Shown here: positions 36,385-48,569 of the stretch, piece after piece | Layout of the letters: each line of letters starts with the position of its first letter | Position numbering within the stretch: position 1 is the stretch's first letter | Source: Ulota crispa | Lineage: Eukaryota > Streptophyta > Bryopsida > Orthotrichales > Orthotrichaceae | Length of the DNA stretch: 64,000 nucleotides | Direction: 5' to 3' | Assembly (NCBI GenBank): GCA_963920765.1 | Contig: OY987245.1 | Coordinates: forward strand, 6,650,727 to 6,714,726 | Translations under genes and position numbers: made by a program | The notes under the pieces: generated by a model | Seen by the model: the letters and a program-made list of their open reading frames with translations, nothing else | Database searches by the model: none | Told to the model about the DNA's origin: nothing

Positions 36385-36568
36385 GGGTGTTGATCTAAGA
36401 ATAAATACCAAAGAAGGTCATGACTTCTTTTAAAGACAAAAATAAAGTTAATTTGGTGAATTCATTCAAAGGATGTTTGTTTTACATGTGCATCTTCTAG
36501 CACTCATAAGGTCCACAAAACAAAATTTTCCCTTTGGTGAGTGGTCAATTGACTATTTATGAGGTTTC

Positions 36569-36708
36569 TTTGAAGAGCAAGGGACATATACGTTTGATGA
36601 GCAAGGGACATACACATTTGATGAGCAAGGGACATACACGTTTGATGAGCAAGGGACATACACGTTTGATGAGCAAGGGACATACACGTTTGATGAGCAA
36701 GGGACATG
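36569..36708. repeat. Tandem repeat, 24-bp unit, about 5.8 copies
   Basis: The unit begins TTTGATGAGCAAGGG and ends ACATACACG. Copies differ by one or two bases. Because 24 is a multiple of three, both strands stay open across it and produce spurious peptide repeats (minus strand, eight residues per unit). Confidence 0.9.
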
Positions 36709-37447
36709 TTTGAAGTGCAAGGTGGAGAACAATTTTTTTTGAGGACCCTTCAAAATTAGATGCAATCTCTCAAAGTGTCAAATTTGAAGTGCTACATTGG
36801 AGATGCTCTCAACAAGAGGGTTATCTCACCTTGGCCCAAAGAACACTGCATGTGCTACCAAACATTTATATGCACCCAAGCAAGAGAACCTTAGTGTAAC
36901 ACTTGTTGTTTAGCAACATCTACAAACAAACTTAAAGTTACATGTTACTACATCCAAACAAGAAACACATACTACCAAAACTTGTTACAATAATGGGATA
37001 TAAGGAACACAAATTATGTAGGTGGCAAAGAAGCTGCGCATGTGACATTATCTTTTTATTGTTGCTTTTGTATTTTAATACAAGCATTTCAATGGGAGTC
37101 TAGTGTATACAATAGGTAGGTTTAAGGATTTGCCTTCAACAATTCTTGATTTATTCATACAAATTCAAAAAAATTCAATTTTGTTTGCTTGCATCTATGC
37201 CCGTTTCCTAACAAGCACATGTCATTATATTCTCAAAAGACCCTCAAAATCACCACATCTAAAGTAAGTGTTAGTTTTAAGTGCAGCTACCTTAGCATTT
37301 TTAGTTGGCAAACCTCATCATTAGTGTCCCCGTCCTTGATACCTAGTTGTGTTAGTGACTGACAATTGAGAATTTTTTTTGTTATGGGTGACAAAGTGAT
37401 GGTTATAGGTGACTGGAATGATAATTTTGAGTGCCCAATCTCACTAT
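36709..37447. other. No gene; part of a dispersed repeat at its right end
   Basis: At about 36793 is a lone TACATTGGAGATGCTCT terminus of the Tourist-like type. 37370-37447 is the left part of the repeat also found at 18420-18545, cut off by the TTAA element that follows. Confidence 0.5.
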
Positions 37448-38190
37448 TTAACCCAAAAGCAGCGCCAGCGCCATTTTGTGGCATTCAAATGACAATCCAA
37501 TGAACCAAAAAGGGTTTGAAAGCATTTTTTCATCCATGTTTTTGTTGTTGATCTATCATGTTGGGTTATGAAGATTATCCAATTGAATTTATAGTCTTGC
37601 TAGTATTTCTCTTGATGTAAATGAGAAGTTAGTAAAAAACACAGATCATAAAAGGTGCAATTTTAGTATATTTTCGGAAGTTGTTGCTCCTTGCTCTAAA
37701 TCTAAAATTCCTCCATGAAAATGATGTTTTTTGAATTTTAGCCCAACTAACAAAATGAAGGCCATCTACTCTAGTTTCTATTTCAATTTAAAATTTGGAA
37801 ATTCCTAATAATGAATAGTTTATTTCAATTTGAATTTTGAATGTATTTTCAATGTCTATTATTTTTCTAATTACAAAATGACACTTAAATTGAGTTTAAA
37901 CCATGATGTTTGTCATTGTAATATACACACGTGGTGAAATTTTAGATTTTATGAAATGATTTTCTATTTGATGTGATTTTTCTTCACTTTTTCTTCAAAA
38001 ATTCTAAAAAAACATATATAATTTTCTTAAAAATCTATAATTTTTTGTGAAGTAAAAACGACATGTCATTCCATCTTTGAAAAATAAATACAAATTTTTT
38101 CATACATATCTAATTGCAAAATGGCAGCAAACTAAGTGATGGATAGTGAAGCTTGGATCAACAATCATGTGTCTATCATTTGGGGGTTAA
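37448..38190. mobile_element. TTAA-flanked element (743 bp), first of an adjoining pair
   Basis: TTAA-CCCAAAAGC opens and CATTTGGGGG-TTAA closes. The interior is related to sequence from 49246 rightwards (GCCATTTTGTGGC, TTTTCATCCA, CTAGTTTCT). The boundaries are supported by the uninterrupted flanking repeat at 18.4-18.8 kb. Confidence 0.7.
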
Positions 38191-39116
38191 CCCCTAAAAT
38201 TCTTTTGAATTTAGAGGCCCAAAACTGCTTCAAAATACTAGTCCCAAAACCAAGGTCAAAATCTTCATTGAAACTTATTTTTTAACAAATCCAACTGTAG
38301 AATCCTTTGGTTGACTTGCACAAGTACATTGTCCCAAAATTTCAGAATGAATATCCCCACCAATTGCAAGACCAATGTGCCTAAACTTCAAAATGTAGGT
38401 TTTCTAGTCCTTTCAAAAGGTGAAGTTTTGATTTTCAAATTTTTAAGAAAAAAACACATATGTTGTATTTCTTGTGCAATTTTTGCAATATGTTGGAAAA
38501 TGGGTTGAAAGCATATATATAAAAGTTAAACCAGAAAAAAATTTAGATTCATTTTTACAAAAATTGTAAAGTGAAAGGTATTGATGAATGAAAGATGTAA
38601 CTTATATTCTAATAAGTTTTGAAAGAATTTGAAAGAATTTGAAAATTGTTAATCCCAATGGTGAGAATGCTCTAACAGACAATTAGAAACTTTGAATTTC
38701 ATTTTCATTTGTAATTTTTCAAAATTGAGAGTAAAAGATAACTTTATGTGTTTTTTCTACCCTCTTTCAACCTTCATTGCCCGCAAAAGAAAATTCCTTG
38801 TAACTCTTACCTCATTATTTGGAATTGAGTGATTCAATTTTTTTTGAGTAGGTATCAATCTATGCAATTCTATAAAAAAATAAAAATAAAATTTAGAATA
38901 TATTTTTTGCTGCCCAGTTTGACATTGAAATTGAAAAAACCTTATAGCTTTTGCAATACTTATTTGAATGACATGAAATAAAGCTTCACATGTAGATTAG
39001 GATGAGTAGCATCCATCCTAAAAATTTCATGAAAAATTTCCAAATTATGAAGTCAATAGAGCCTGCCCGAGTTCTCATAAAGCCCAAAGTGGGTTCCTTG
39101 GACCTTTAGGGGTTAA
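38187..39116. mobile_element. TTAA-flanked element (930 bp), second of an adjoining pair
   Basis: Shares the TTAA at 38187-38190 with its left neighbour, opens CCCCTAAAATTC and closes TTGGACCTTTAGGGG-TTAA. Non-coding. Confidence 0.75.
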
Positions 39117-39762
39117 AAACTCCTCAAGTTAGTACTATGAGCGTATGAGCACACCAAAGACATCTCCTACATACAACTGTATGTTTTTAGTGATTTAGGA
39201 CTTTGAAAAATTGTTGTAAACAAATACTTACAATTGAAATTTTCAAAATTGATGCCAATGTCTTTAATTTCTTCTTCCTAACTTAGCATGATTTTTTTTT
39301 TTTTGCAAAGTTCATCAACTGATTTTCCTACCCCAAAACCCTTGGTTTCACGCTTATGGGTGCTCCTACCTACCCATCACTCCCTCAGGATTCAGTGGGA
39401 ACGGGGGAGAGCAAAAAAAGGTTCCGTAGCATTTAAAAGCCGCATAGGAAGGGGCACAAACAACTTTTGGTGGGGGGAGGGCGGCAGGCAGTCAGTCAGA
39501 GAGGCTTTGATTGCTGGATTGTTGAGGATGTTGCTGGCTGCTGACCTGGATGTGCGTTACAAGCCTGCCATTGGCCCATTTACATTTCACACAACTTTGG
39601 GCTGCGGCCCTTGCCGCCCAAAGTCCCCAGCCCTTGAAATGGCATCACGCTCACATACCTGCACCAATGGACTCGCCCCGCTTCTCCACTGGTTCCAATT
39701 CCCAACAATGGGGGTTTCATGATTAGCTCTACACTAGTTGTCAAAAACAGTGGTTAATGCTC
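39117..39762. other. Right half of dispersed repeat, then a less AT-rich tract
   Basis: 39140-39380 matches 18545-18790, including ATTGATGCCAAT and ACGCTTATGGGTGCTCCTACC. From 39390 to 39720 is G+C-richer sequence with a 144-codon open frame whose product I do not recognise. It ends at AATGCTC-TAA, which may be the end of a third Tourist-like element. Confidence 0.4.
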
Positions 39763-39765
39763 TAA

Positions 39766-40187
39766 GAGCATTCCAATGTAGCAGTAACAAGGCACAGAAA
39801 AGTTTTTACAGAATGTTATAACTTATCTAGCTTGAGTGAAAATCAGGGCTCCACTGCAGCAATTATTTGCAACTAAATTTTTTAGACTTCCTCACATAAG
39901 AGTCCCACTCTTGCATATTTGCACATTTTGGAGAGTTTAGAATACCACTCCAAAGTGTCTGATTCTCTGACCCTAATGCAATTTCAAATGTTTCTGACAT
40001 GAATCTTCTCACCTAAACACTTAAAAAAAAAGCTTAAACAATTAAAAATTGTGGTTAGTGAGTGTCAAAACTTGTTTGCATTGGGGGCAGGTAGGTTGGG
40101 AAATGCCACTGCTCTATAAGTGAGCCGCAATCAAAGACGGTCTGACAAGGTTTTTGTGGCAGTGTTACAGCTACATTGGGAATGCTC
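39766..40187. mobile_element. Tourist-like (PIF/Harbinger) MITE, copy 1 of tandem pair
   Basis: GAGCATTCCAATGTAGC opens, GCTACATTGGGAATGCTC closes, and TAA stands on both sides. Non-coding, 422 bp. TAA/TTA duplications and GAGCAT-type ends are typical of plant Tourist elements. Confidence 0.8.
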
Positions 40188-40190
40188 TAA

Positions 40191-40607
40191 GAGCATCCCC
40201 AATGTAGCCGTAGCAAGGCATGAGAAAGTTTGTACAAAGTATTAAACCAAGCTTGAGTGAAAACTAGGGCTCCAATGCAACAATTATTTGCAACTGCATT
40301 TTTCAAGACTCCCCACACAAGAGCCCCTCCCAAGCATATTTGCACTCTTTGGAGAGTCCTAAAAATCACTCCAGAGTGTTTGATTCTCGGACTATGATGC
40401 AATTTCAGATGTTTCTGACTTGAATCTCCTCACATAAACATTTAAAAAATAAAAAAACAATTAAAAAATGTGTTTAGTGAGTGCCATAAAGTGTGTGCAT
40501 TGGGGGTTGGAGAGCTGGGAAATGCCCATGTCCTCCTTCTGCCTTGTTGTCAAATCCGGTTTGACAACATGGCGGGCTCTTCTATTTTGGTTACATTGGA
40601 GATGCTC
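40191..40607. mobile_element. Tourist-like MITE, copy 2 of tandem pair
   Basis: Starts GAGCATCCCCAATGTAGC directly after the TAA that closes copy 1 and ends TTACATTGGAGATGCTC before another TAA. The 417-bp interior is collinear with copy 1 throughout. Confidence 0.8.
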
Positions 40608-40610
40608 TAA

Positions 40611-42708
40611 GGGCATTTGCACTCTTCCGCACCAAATGAGCTTTCAACAACTACCTTTAGCTTGCTCACTATACCCTTGCTAATAGAATAATTAGGCCCG
40701 GTTTGAACTAGCTACCGAGCAAACCATGAAAAGTGGGGCATCACACCCAGTCTTTCATCCTCCAAAGCACTTCCATGTTATTCAAGAGTGTTGGAGAAAA
40801 AGTTGCTACATTGCTTATCATCCAAAAATTAGAGGGGAGGGGACATTTGGAGGGTTGCAAGAGATGCTTTGAGATTATTATTTTTCATTGGTCAAGCAAC
40901 AAGCACCCAACAATGCAAGCAAGTAAGGAAACTTTAGATAGAAATAGAAAGAATCAAAGACGTGTGAACGTTCACCTATAAAGTCTACTCATTTTAGTAG
41001 CTTTCATCCAAAATTTGACAAACCTTGTGTTTACTTGGGAGGGACTTGGCAATTTCATCCATTTTTTCACCTAAATTTTCTAGTGTTATGGTAGCCAATC
41101 ACAAATTGAGATAAGACTTTGGCAAAAAGTTGCTAGAAATAAGAATGTTGGTTGCGCACACCAAATATTGCCTAAACATTTATACTATAACTACACGTTT
41201 TTTGAGAATACAACCGGTTTTTATCTTGTGGATTCAATTTGTTGACAGCCTTTTTTTGCCTTATCATTTGGTTGACTTTCTTTTGGTTTACAAACCCCCT
41301 TGCTCATTGCCAAGGACCAATGTCCTCATTTTTCTTGAACATGCCCCATTTGTGTTGTAGAAAATGGGAGACATGGCATGAAGGATGATGTAGAGGTAAC
41401 AAGAAAAGCCATTTTGAGATAGCCAAGAGGAATTTTCTCCAACAGGCAAGGTTGTCATGATCCATGTAGCACGCATTAGCAGAGGGCTCCAACTTTCCTA
41501 ACTCATGTTGCATTGGGTTGGAGAGCCAAGGGTGCAAATACCCTACGGGCATCTGCATTTTTGCTTGCTAAATGAGGTTGGAATGTTGTTTTTCTCTCAT
41601 GGACTTGATGACAAATTCTTCCTTCACAATGTCTCCAATTTAAACCTGTATGGTCTAACCACGCTAGGAAGTAGTCTTGGGAAGGGAGAGTTGTGACATA
41701 GCAAATTCTCTTTATGTCCTCAAGATGTGAATTCTCATAAACAATAAACACTTCTTCATATTTTTTTCACTTATTTTCCAAATGCTCTTACTAGAAGTAA
41801 ATATGAACTTTGGATATTTAGATGCAAAAAAAGTCAATCTCCTTATCCATAAATAGGAGGTACGTTTATTATTGACCTTGGCATGATGTGGTTGTAAATT
41901 AGCTAGTTTAGAAGGCCACAATGGAGGACCTCAAAAATATGGGTCCAAACATGAAACCACAGGCAAAATCTTCTTTGGCATAGCAAACTATATTTAAATT
42001 GTAAGGGTGTGGATGTTTGTTGAGCATATGCACAATCATTAGCTAAATTTGACTTGTTAGAAGTCTTCATCTATTCCTAGAGTACCCTCAAAATTCTTGT
42101 ATCCTAGCCTTGCTCACCAAGTGCTCCTTATAAGTTATTAATAGATCAACCACCAAGTAAAATATAGGATAAAGCTCATTAAGCTTAGGATATGATAGGA
42201 TTAAGTGCCATGAAAATATTTGAGAAGCTGAGAGCATTTATCATCCAAGTTTAGCTCTTCTCAAATCTTTGGCAAGTAACCATGCAAATACTTTGATACT
42301 AGGTTATTTTACATTGCTTTGTTTCTAATAGTAAGAATAACCAAAATTAATGATACAAAATTTATTGAAGTTGACAATAGTTGCAAACTTTGCTTTGGAA
42401 GATGCTTCATAGATGGTATGGGCTAGGATTTTTTTTTTTTTTTTTTTTTAATTTCCTTGGTTGAGCAACAAGCATCCTAAAATGCATGAAGATAAGAAGA
42501 AGAAAAAAAATAGCATTGTCTATTTTTAATGTGCATCCATTTGCATGTTAGTCCATAAGCCCTTAGTAACTTTCATTTGTGCATTGACAAACCTGGTTTT
42601 TCCTTGAGAAGGATTTTACAATTTTGTTCCTTTTTTCACCCAATTTTTCCATTTTAATGTTAAAGTAGCTGTTGCAAAAATGAGGTAAGGTTTTGAAGAG
42701 AATTTATT
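40611..42708. other. No recognised gene
   Basis: Overlapping open frames at 41288-41751 on the minus strand are longer than chance would suggest in this AT-rich DNA but carry no motif I know. GGGCATTTGCACTC at 40613 and GGGCATCTGCATTTTTGC at 41547 look like related repeat ends. Confidence 0.35.
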
Positions 42709-42936
42709 GGGGAATGCTATTTCATGAATAGAGTTTGTAAGCCGTGAGCAATGATTTAGGATTCTTTGTTAAAATAATAGATTTCACTTATAATTGTGTA
42801 AATAGGGTCTTCTAATTAAGCATTTTAAATTATCATCTCTTGAAAAACTTGCTTTATTTTTTATTATACTATTAGTAAAAATTTGTTCCTGCTCGCTTAT
42901 GACCCACAATTTTATGCTCACCAAATAACGTTGTCC
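42709..42936. mobile_element. Short relative of the annexin-intron fold-back element (228 bp)
   Basis: Ends GGGGAATGCTATTTCATGA and TCACCAAATAACGTTGTCC match those of 15831-16979. Flanks AGAATTTATT and AGAATTCATT differ at one base and look like a 9-10 bp target duplication, as in Mutator-like elements. Confidence 0.65.
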
Positions 42937-43268
42937 AGAATTCATTTTGTTTTATAAAATAGCTAACAAGAATGTAAGTATTCTTTGATTTGTGTATTAA
43001 TGCCGTTATTCATCGTAAAGCATCCTCAATACCATCATTTAGCAACTAGTATACCCGTGTGCCCCTTGGACACATTTTGGGCCTACTTTGTAATTGAAGT
43101 ATGAAACACAAAATAACAAAAAATGGCAGCAAGCTTCGATGAGTCCTCTCAATCAATTTGAAGGCCTTCAATTTGATTTTACAAAGTCAGCCCCTCAACC
43201 GCCCACAGCGTCTCATCATGACAGCTTACATAAGTGAGTGTAGGAACTGCCACGCAGGCACTCACAGC

Positions 43269-43397
43269 CATTGCCATCCACGTAGGAAAAACATGCTTGA
43301 CCAAGAGACAAAACTCTAAACCCAGATCTATTATATATAGATGCCATCCACATAGGAAAAACATGCTTGACCGACAGACAAAGCTCTAGACCCACAT
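43269..43397. repeat. Direct duplication of about 54 bp, 74 bp apart
   Basis: The block from TGCCATCCAC(G/A)TAGGAAAAA through GCTTGACC to CTCTA(A/G)ACCCA occurs at 43269-43322 and 43343-43397. It lies in a dispersed repeat that begins near 43048 with ACTAGTATACCCGTG. Confidence 0.7.
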
Positions 43398-43769
43398 AAA
43401 TACAGATACAGACATGGTATTATTTGAGTCCATGGAGTATAGAAAAGTTTAAAACATTAATATCAAAATGAAACGAGTTTTGGTGTCAGTATGAAACACG
43501 AAATTAACTTTTACTTAAGCTTACTTTGTATTCCAAACTTTCAGAACAGTATTTAGTTTACATGTTTTCGTTTATGCTTTGGATTGAGAGTTTTGAGACA
43601 TTGTAAAATCCATCCTCGAGCAGATTTTTTGGGTATGTCAAAATTTCGTAATGAGTAGAGAAGACCAAAAATTGACTAGTACCTATGTATAGAACTGATA
43701 GAAGTGTGTTTCATTAGAAAATACAAAATCGACAAACATTGCTAGCATGATTTACGAACAAAATGTATT

Positions 43770-44495
43770 TTAACCCCTCAAGGACCAAGCCCCCTTTTTG
43801 GGATAAATGGGATTTTGGGCACGTATCTATGGCTAAACTACTTTGTGTGATTTTTTGAAACATTTATGGGAGATGGGGAATTCAAAAATCTGTGTGGGTA
43901 TTTAATTTTTTCCTCATTCCGATATTTATTGAAGAAGTTAAAAATGAATTTATGAGAATTTTTGTTCGGCGGGCAACCAAAAACTTTTTTGAAATTTGCA
44001 TTTTTTAAAATAAAAATTTGAGGTTAGTTCTTTAGACTTATGTATATGTGGGAAGCTTTGAATCATTCAATTCTAATTGATGACATGAAAGTTATATGAG
44101 AAGCTTTAGTTTGCGTGTAGGCATTGTTTTGAGATTCTCCACACCTACCGGCAAACTAAAGCTTCTCATAACTTTCATCTCATCAATTAGAATTGAATGA
44201 TTGAAAGCTTCCCACATATACATAAGTCTAAAGAACTAACCTCAAAATTTTATTTTTAAAGAATGCAAATTTTAAAGAGGCTTTTGGGCTGCCCACCAAA
44301 CTAAATTTCTCATAAATTCATTTTTAACTTCTTCAATAAATGTTGGAATGAGGTAAAAATTAGATGCCCACACAGATCTTTGAATTCCCCATCTTCAGTA
44401 AAAGTTTCAAAAAATTAGACAAAGTAGTTTAGCCATAAGTACATGCCTAAAATCCCATTTGTCCCCCGAGGGGACTTTGGTCCTTTAGGGGTTAA
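43770..44495. mobile_element. TTAA-flanked fold-back element (726 bp)
   Basis: TTAA-CCCCTCAAGGACCAAG opens and TTGGTCCTTTAGGGG-TTAA closes. The whole element is a palindrome with arms of about 350 bases meeting near 44130 (blocks GAGATGAAAGTTATGAGAAG type and complements). Closely related to 57211-57940. Confidence 0.85.
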
Positions 44496-45452
44496 CCCCT
44501 AAAGGACCAATTGTTCCCTTGGGGACAAATGGATTTCGGGCATGTACCTACAACTAATCTATTTTTTGTGATTTTTTGAAACTTTTATTGAAGGTGGGGA
44601 ATTCAAAGATCTATGTGCGCATCTAGTTTTTTCTTCATTTTGATATTTATTGAAGAAGTTATGCATGACTTTCTGAAAAAGAGCGAGGGCGGGCAGTCCA
44701 AAAAAAATCAAAATTGTATTTTTTAGAAAAAAAAAAAAAAAACTGAAATGGGATTTTTAGATTAATACAAATGTGGGAATCTTTAAATCATTCAATTTTG
44801 ATTGATGAGATGAAAGTTATGAGAAGTTTTAGTTTGAGGGTAGGTATGGGACTCCCAAACCTCCATTTTTTTTGCCTCTTGTAAAATTTGTTGCTTTCCT
44901 TTTCTGAGCTCTTTGTGTATTTTTTTTTTTACTTTTCTTTTTCCAAGTTGTATTAGACTAAGATTCCTTGGTTTCTACCACTTGGATCAAAGTAATTCAG
45001 ATTTTTGAATTTTACATAAGTCTTCCAATTTTGCCTAGCATATATGCAAATTTCATGGCCTTATGGTACTGCAAGATTTTACAAAGCGTGATTACCACCT
45101 CCAATTCATTTGAAAATTCTCCCATGCATACCTAACTTGGTCTTCTACATGGAAAAAATAAACCTCAACTTTGCGTTGAGCAATTTTTTTGATATAGGAG
45201 CCATCAAAGGCTTCTGAAATTTTTGGGCAGCAGAGAAAAAAACTTTTTTTCCCCTTTTAAATGTCAATATCTCACTCCTTTACCACTAGAATGAGCTGAA
45301 ATTTTTCCCACAAGTACCTCCCATAGTCTAGGGCAAGATCTTACGATTGAATTTCCAAAAAAACTTTTTTTCCTACCTTTCTACTCATTCCTCCAAAAAT
45401 GATAATTTTGAATGATTTTCAAAGAAAAAGGGCTTGGTCCTTTAGGGGTTAA
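44492..45452. mobile_element. TTAA-flanked element (961 bp), abuts the previous one
   Basis: Shares TTAA 44492-44495, opens CCCCTAAAGGACCAATTG, and closes TTGGTCCTTTAGGGG-TTAA. Same subtype as 34184-35103 and 60037-60975. Confidence 0.85.
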
Positions 45453-46058
45453 AGATGTTTTGTCAATCATGAAACCGGCTGAATTTGGTAATTGAACTTG
45501 ACGTTTAGTAGAATATCGTCAATATTCCTCAACTTTCATGTAACCTTGCGCTAAATTGTAATTTAATTTCAAGTAGAACATGCGATATTTCAATAGAAAA
45601 TTATTTAAGCTGTACATCCAATTTGGATAATAACTCTTCTAATGAAATTCTATTAAAACACTAATGGCAGATTCTTAATTTGAATTAAACATATATGAGA
45701 TCATTTAATCAACAAGGCAATCCTATTCCTCCACTTGTTTTTCTCTCTACTTACATGAAAGTGATCAGTAAAACCTCTTCTTGTCAATATGCATATATAC
45801 TATGCCAATTCCAGTATACATTTTGAACCTTTGCCAAGTTTACCAACACATTGTTTGCCCCTACAACAAAAGTTGATTTCATATTTTCCCTATTTTATTT
45901 TATTATTTTACAAATCTTCTCAAAACCGGAAAGCTTGAACTATGGTATTCAGTGTGAAAATGGCCCTTACTGATCAGTTTGTGAATTGAAAGAAAATTGA
46001 GGGGGACATAACAGCCTACCACGAGGTTTGTGACTTTAATAAAATTACATTAGAGCCC
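45453..46058. other. No gene recognised
   Basis: AT-rich sequence between two mobile elements with no extended frame and no paired ends. Confidence 0.45.
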
Positions 46059-46061
46059 TAA

Positions 46062-46475
46062 GAGCATCTCCCCCGGCTGGCTCCAGCCGCTGGGGTGGCG
46101 AGGCCTGAAGGACTCTTCTCCATTTCTGATTTCCACCGCCCGCCCGCCTCGGGCAGTTGCTCCTCTGGCCTTGCCAAGCAAGGGTCTAGGGAGGGGGAGC
46201 TCCCGGGTTCTAAAGGTTTGTAGCGAGCCAAAACCCGCTCAGTGCAACCAATTTCTCTGACCTTGATTCCCATCCCGAACTCTACGACCTTTATTTAGCT
46301 TGGTTGCTCCAAGTCATCACACTTGCATGGCATCAAAGCAACTTTTTTCAGAATTAGAGCCTAACCAATGTGCCACTAGTGGAGATTGGGGCGCAAGCGT
46401 GGCCATATTCTCCTCCCCGGGCCCTAGCAACTTGCTCTTGCGAGTCCAAATTTGCCTGGTCCGCTGGAGATGCTC
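46062..46475. mobile_element. Tourist-like MITE, GC-rich interior (414 bp)
   Basis: GAGCATCTCC opens and GGAGATGCTC closes, each with TAA outside (46059-46061 and 46476-46478). The interior differs from the pair at 39.8-40.6 kb and is markedly richer in G+C, which explains the overlapping open frames here. Confidence 0.75.
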
Positions 46476-46756
46476 TAAGAGTACATTCAGGGTACGGTAC
46501 ACTGGTTCATCTCTTGACTTCTCGTGACACTAATTTACCAAACCATACTATTTGTCAAAAACCCGTATTTAAAGTTGTGCGGGTTGCAATACCGTACTAA
46601 TTTCACACAAAATACAAAAAAACCGAGTTTGTAGTAACACTGCTTTTGCACACTCTATAACGAAGTGCTCCTAGTCTTCCAATTAGCAGTCGCCACTTGT
46701 AGAACATGAGAGCATTGTGTTGTATTTCACTTTGCAATTTTAAATAGGACTTTGAA

Positions 46757-48569
46757 TTAACCCCTAAAGCCCGACGGGTGTTGCAGAGAAAAATAAGACC
46801 AAAACTGCCCTTTTTTTGATGATTTATTTAAAATTCAAAATAATTTTTTGAGTTTCAACTCCTTACAAAAATGTAATATATAAGTAAGGTAATGTGTGAA
46901 AAAAATTTCAGCTCCTTTGACTAGGTAGATTGTAAGGTTATAAAGTTTGAAGTAAGAAAAACAACCTTTTTTCATTCTTGCAAAACAAGCAAACAAGGTC
47001 AGCAGATTTCAAGCCCTCCTAAAGTAGAATTTAGCTTGACACAAAAATAAGATTTCTGACCATTCATAGGTATATGATGTTAGGTTCACTCATGAAAATT
47101 TCTAGAAGCAAATATAGAATTTAGGTTATTCCAAATCACCCTATAATGCAAGGAGGTTCAGTGAATTGGTAATACACTAGTCATTTTTTCATGATTTCTT
47201 GTGCCATGAAAAGGTCTCTTATTTGAAATCTGAATAGTGAAAAGTTAGAGGCAAACATTAGAAATATGTGAAAAATGTTTCAAGATATGTGAATTTATGG
47301 AATGCAACATAATAGGGCTGAAGTTAGAAGAAACTAAATTTTCTTGAAACCAACCGGACATAGTTAACCCTAAAGGCCCAAGTGGTCCCTCAGGGGCCAA
47401 GTGGGATTTTGGGCATGTACCTATGGTAAGCAAAACCACACTTACCCGCAAACTAAAACTTCTCCTAACTTTCATCTCATCAATCAAAATTGAATGATTC
47501 AAAGCTCCCCACGTCTATAAAAGTCTAAAGAAACTATTTCAGATTTTTATTTGAAAAATTGCAGTTTTTAAAAGTTTTTGGGCTGCTTGGAGTCCCCTAT
47601 TTTCCATAAATTCATTTTTAGCTTCTTCAATAAATGTTGGAACAATAGATTTCCACATAGATCTTTGAATTCCCATCATCCATAAAAGTTTCAAAAAATC
47701 ACAAAAAGCTATTTAGCCATAGGTGCATGCTTGAAATCCCACTTGGCCCCCAAGGGACCACTTGGGCTTTAGGGGTTAACAAAGTTTTACTCCTCTTATA
47801 TTGTGATTTGTGAGCTCAATTTTTTTTGACAATTTTATACCATGTTTTGTTAGTAACATAGATGCCAAGTTTTAGAAGTTGATAAGAGTTTTAGCATAAG
47901 ATTCTCCAAAGATGCCCAAACTACCCAAACTACCCATGGTGCCCAATTCTTTTGGACATCATAACTTTTAACTCATGCATCCGATGGGAGTTTTTTTTTT
48001 TTTTTTTTTTTTTTCACACAAAGGTGTTCATTGTGTGCACCTTGTCTCCAAATTTATAGATGTGTTATAAAATGGTACTTCTATAACTTTGATGAAGTTT
48101 GCTTCAACAAGAAAATAAAAACCATAATGTTTAGTAATTATCCATATGGTCAAACACTCAAAAAAAAGTTTTGGATTTTTATGTAATGAATTTAGGAGCA
48201 TTTACCATTTAATATTCACCAAAATTACAAAATTTACTCATAGATTTCAAATTTTGGTATGATTGACTAAAAATAGATATTCTATCCTAAAATTCAAAAA
48301 TGCAATCTTTTGAAAGGAGAGAACATCATTAGTTTCCCGAAATAGTAAATTTTACAACACTAGCAAATATTGAAGTGTTTGTTTTTGGAAATTTCTCCTT
48401 GGTGGAGTTTAACTCGGATTAACATGATTCAAGTTAAGTTGGAAAATAAACTTGATTTTCTATTATAAAAAAAAAAGTTTTTTTTTTTTTAAATGTTTTT
48501 TTTAGTCAGGGCAGCTCAAAAAGAATGGGCAGCGACTAGAAAATGGTTGATTGGATGCTTAGGGGTTAA
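46757..48569. mobile_element. TTAA-flanked element (1813 bp) carrying a nested element
   Basis: TTAA-CCCCTAAAGCCCG opens and GATGCTTAGGGG-TTAA closes. The left part is collinear with 3098-4069 and 55074-56039 (blocks TATATGATGTTAGGTTCACTC and AATACACTAGTCATT). It is interrupted at 47364-47779. Beyond about 47990 (long T run) it diverges from the other two copies. Confidence 0.75.
47364..47779. mobile_element. TTAA-flanked fold-back element (416 bp) nested in another
   Basis: TTAA-CCCTAAAGGCCCAAG opens and TTGGGCTTTAGGGG-TTAA closes. Flanks read CATAG-TTAA and TTAA-CAAAGTTT. The paralogous elements read ATAGTTAACAAAGTTT (3.7 kb) and ATATTTAACAAAGTTT (55.7 kb) without it. A shortened derivative of the 43770-44495 type. 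Confidence 0.85.

Noticed and set aside
36504-36765. Peptide repeats CMSLAHQT and SSNVYVPC
   Set aside because: Translation artefacts of the 24-bp tandem repeat.
41288-41751. Overlapping minus-strand frames that might be a decayed gene
   Set aside because: No motif, no consistent splice sites and no homology I could name; recorded only as a note in the region entry.
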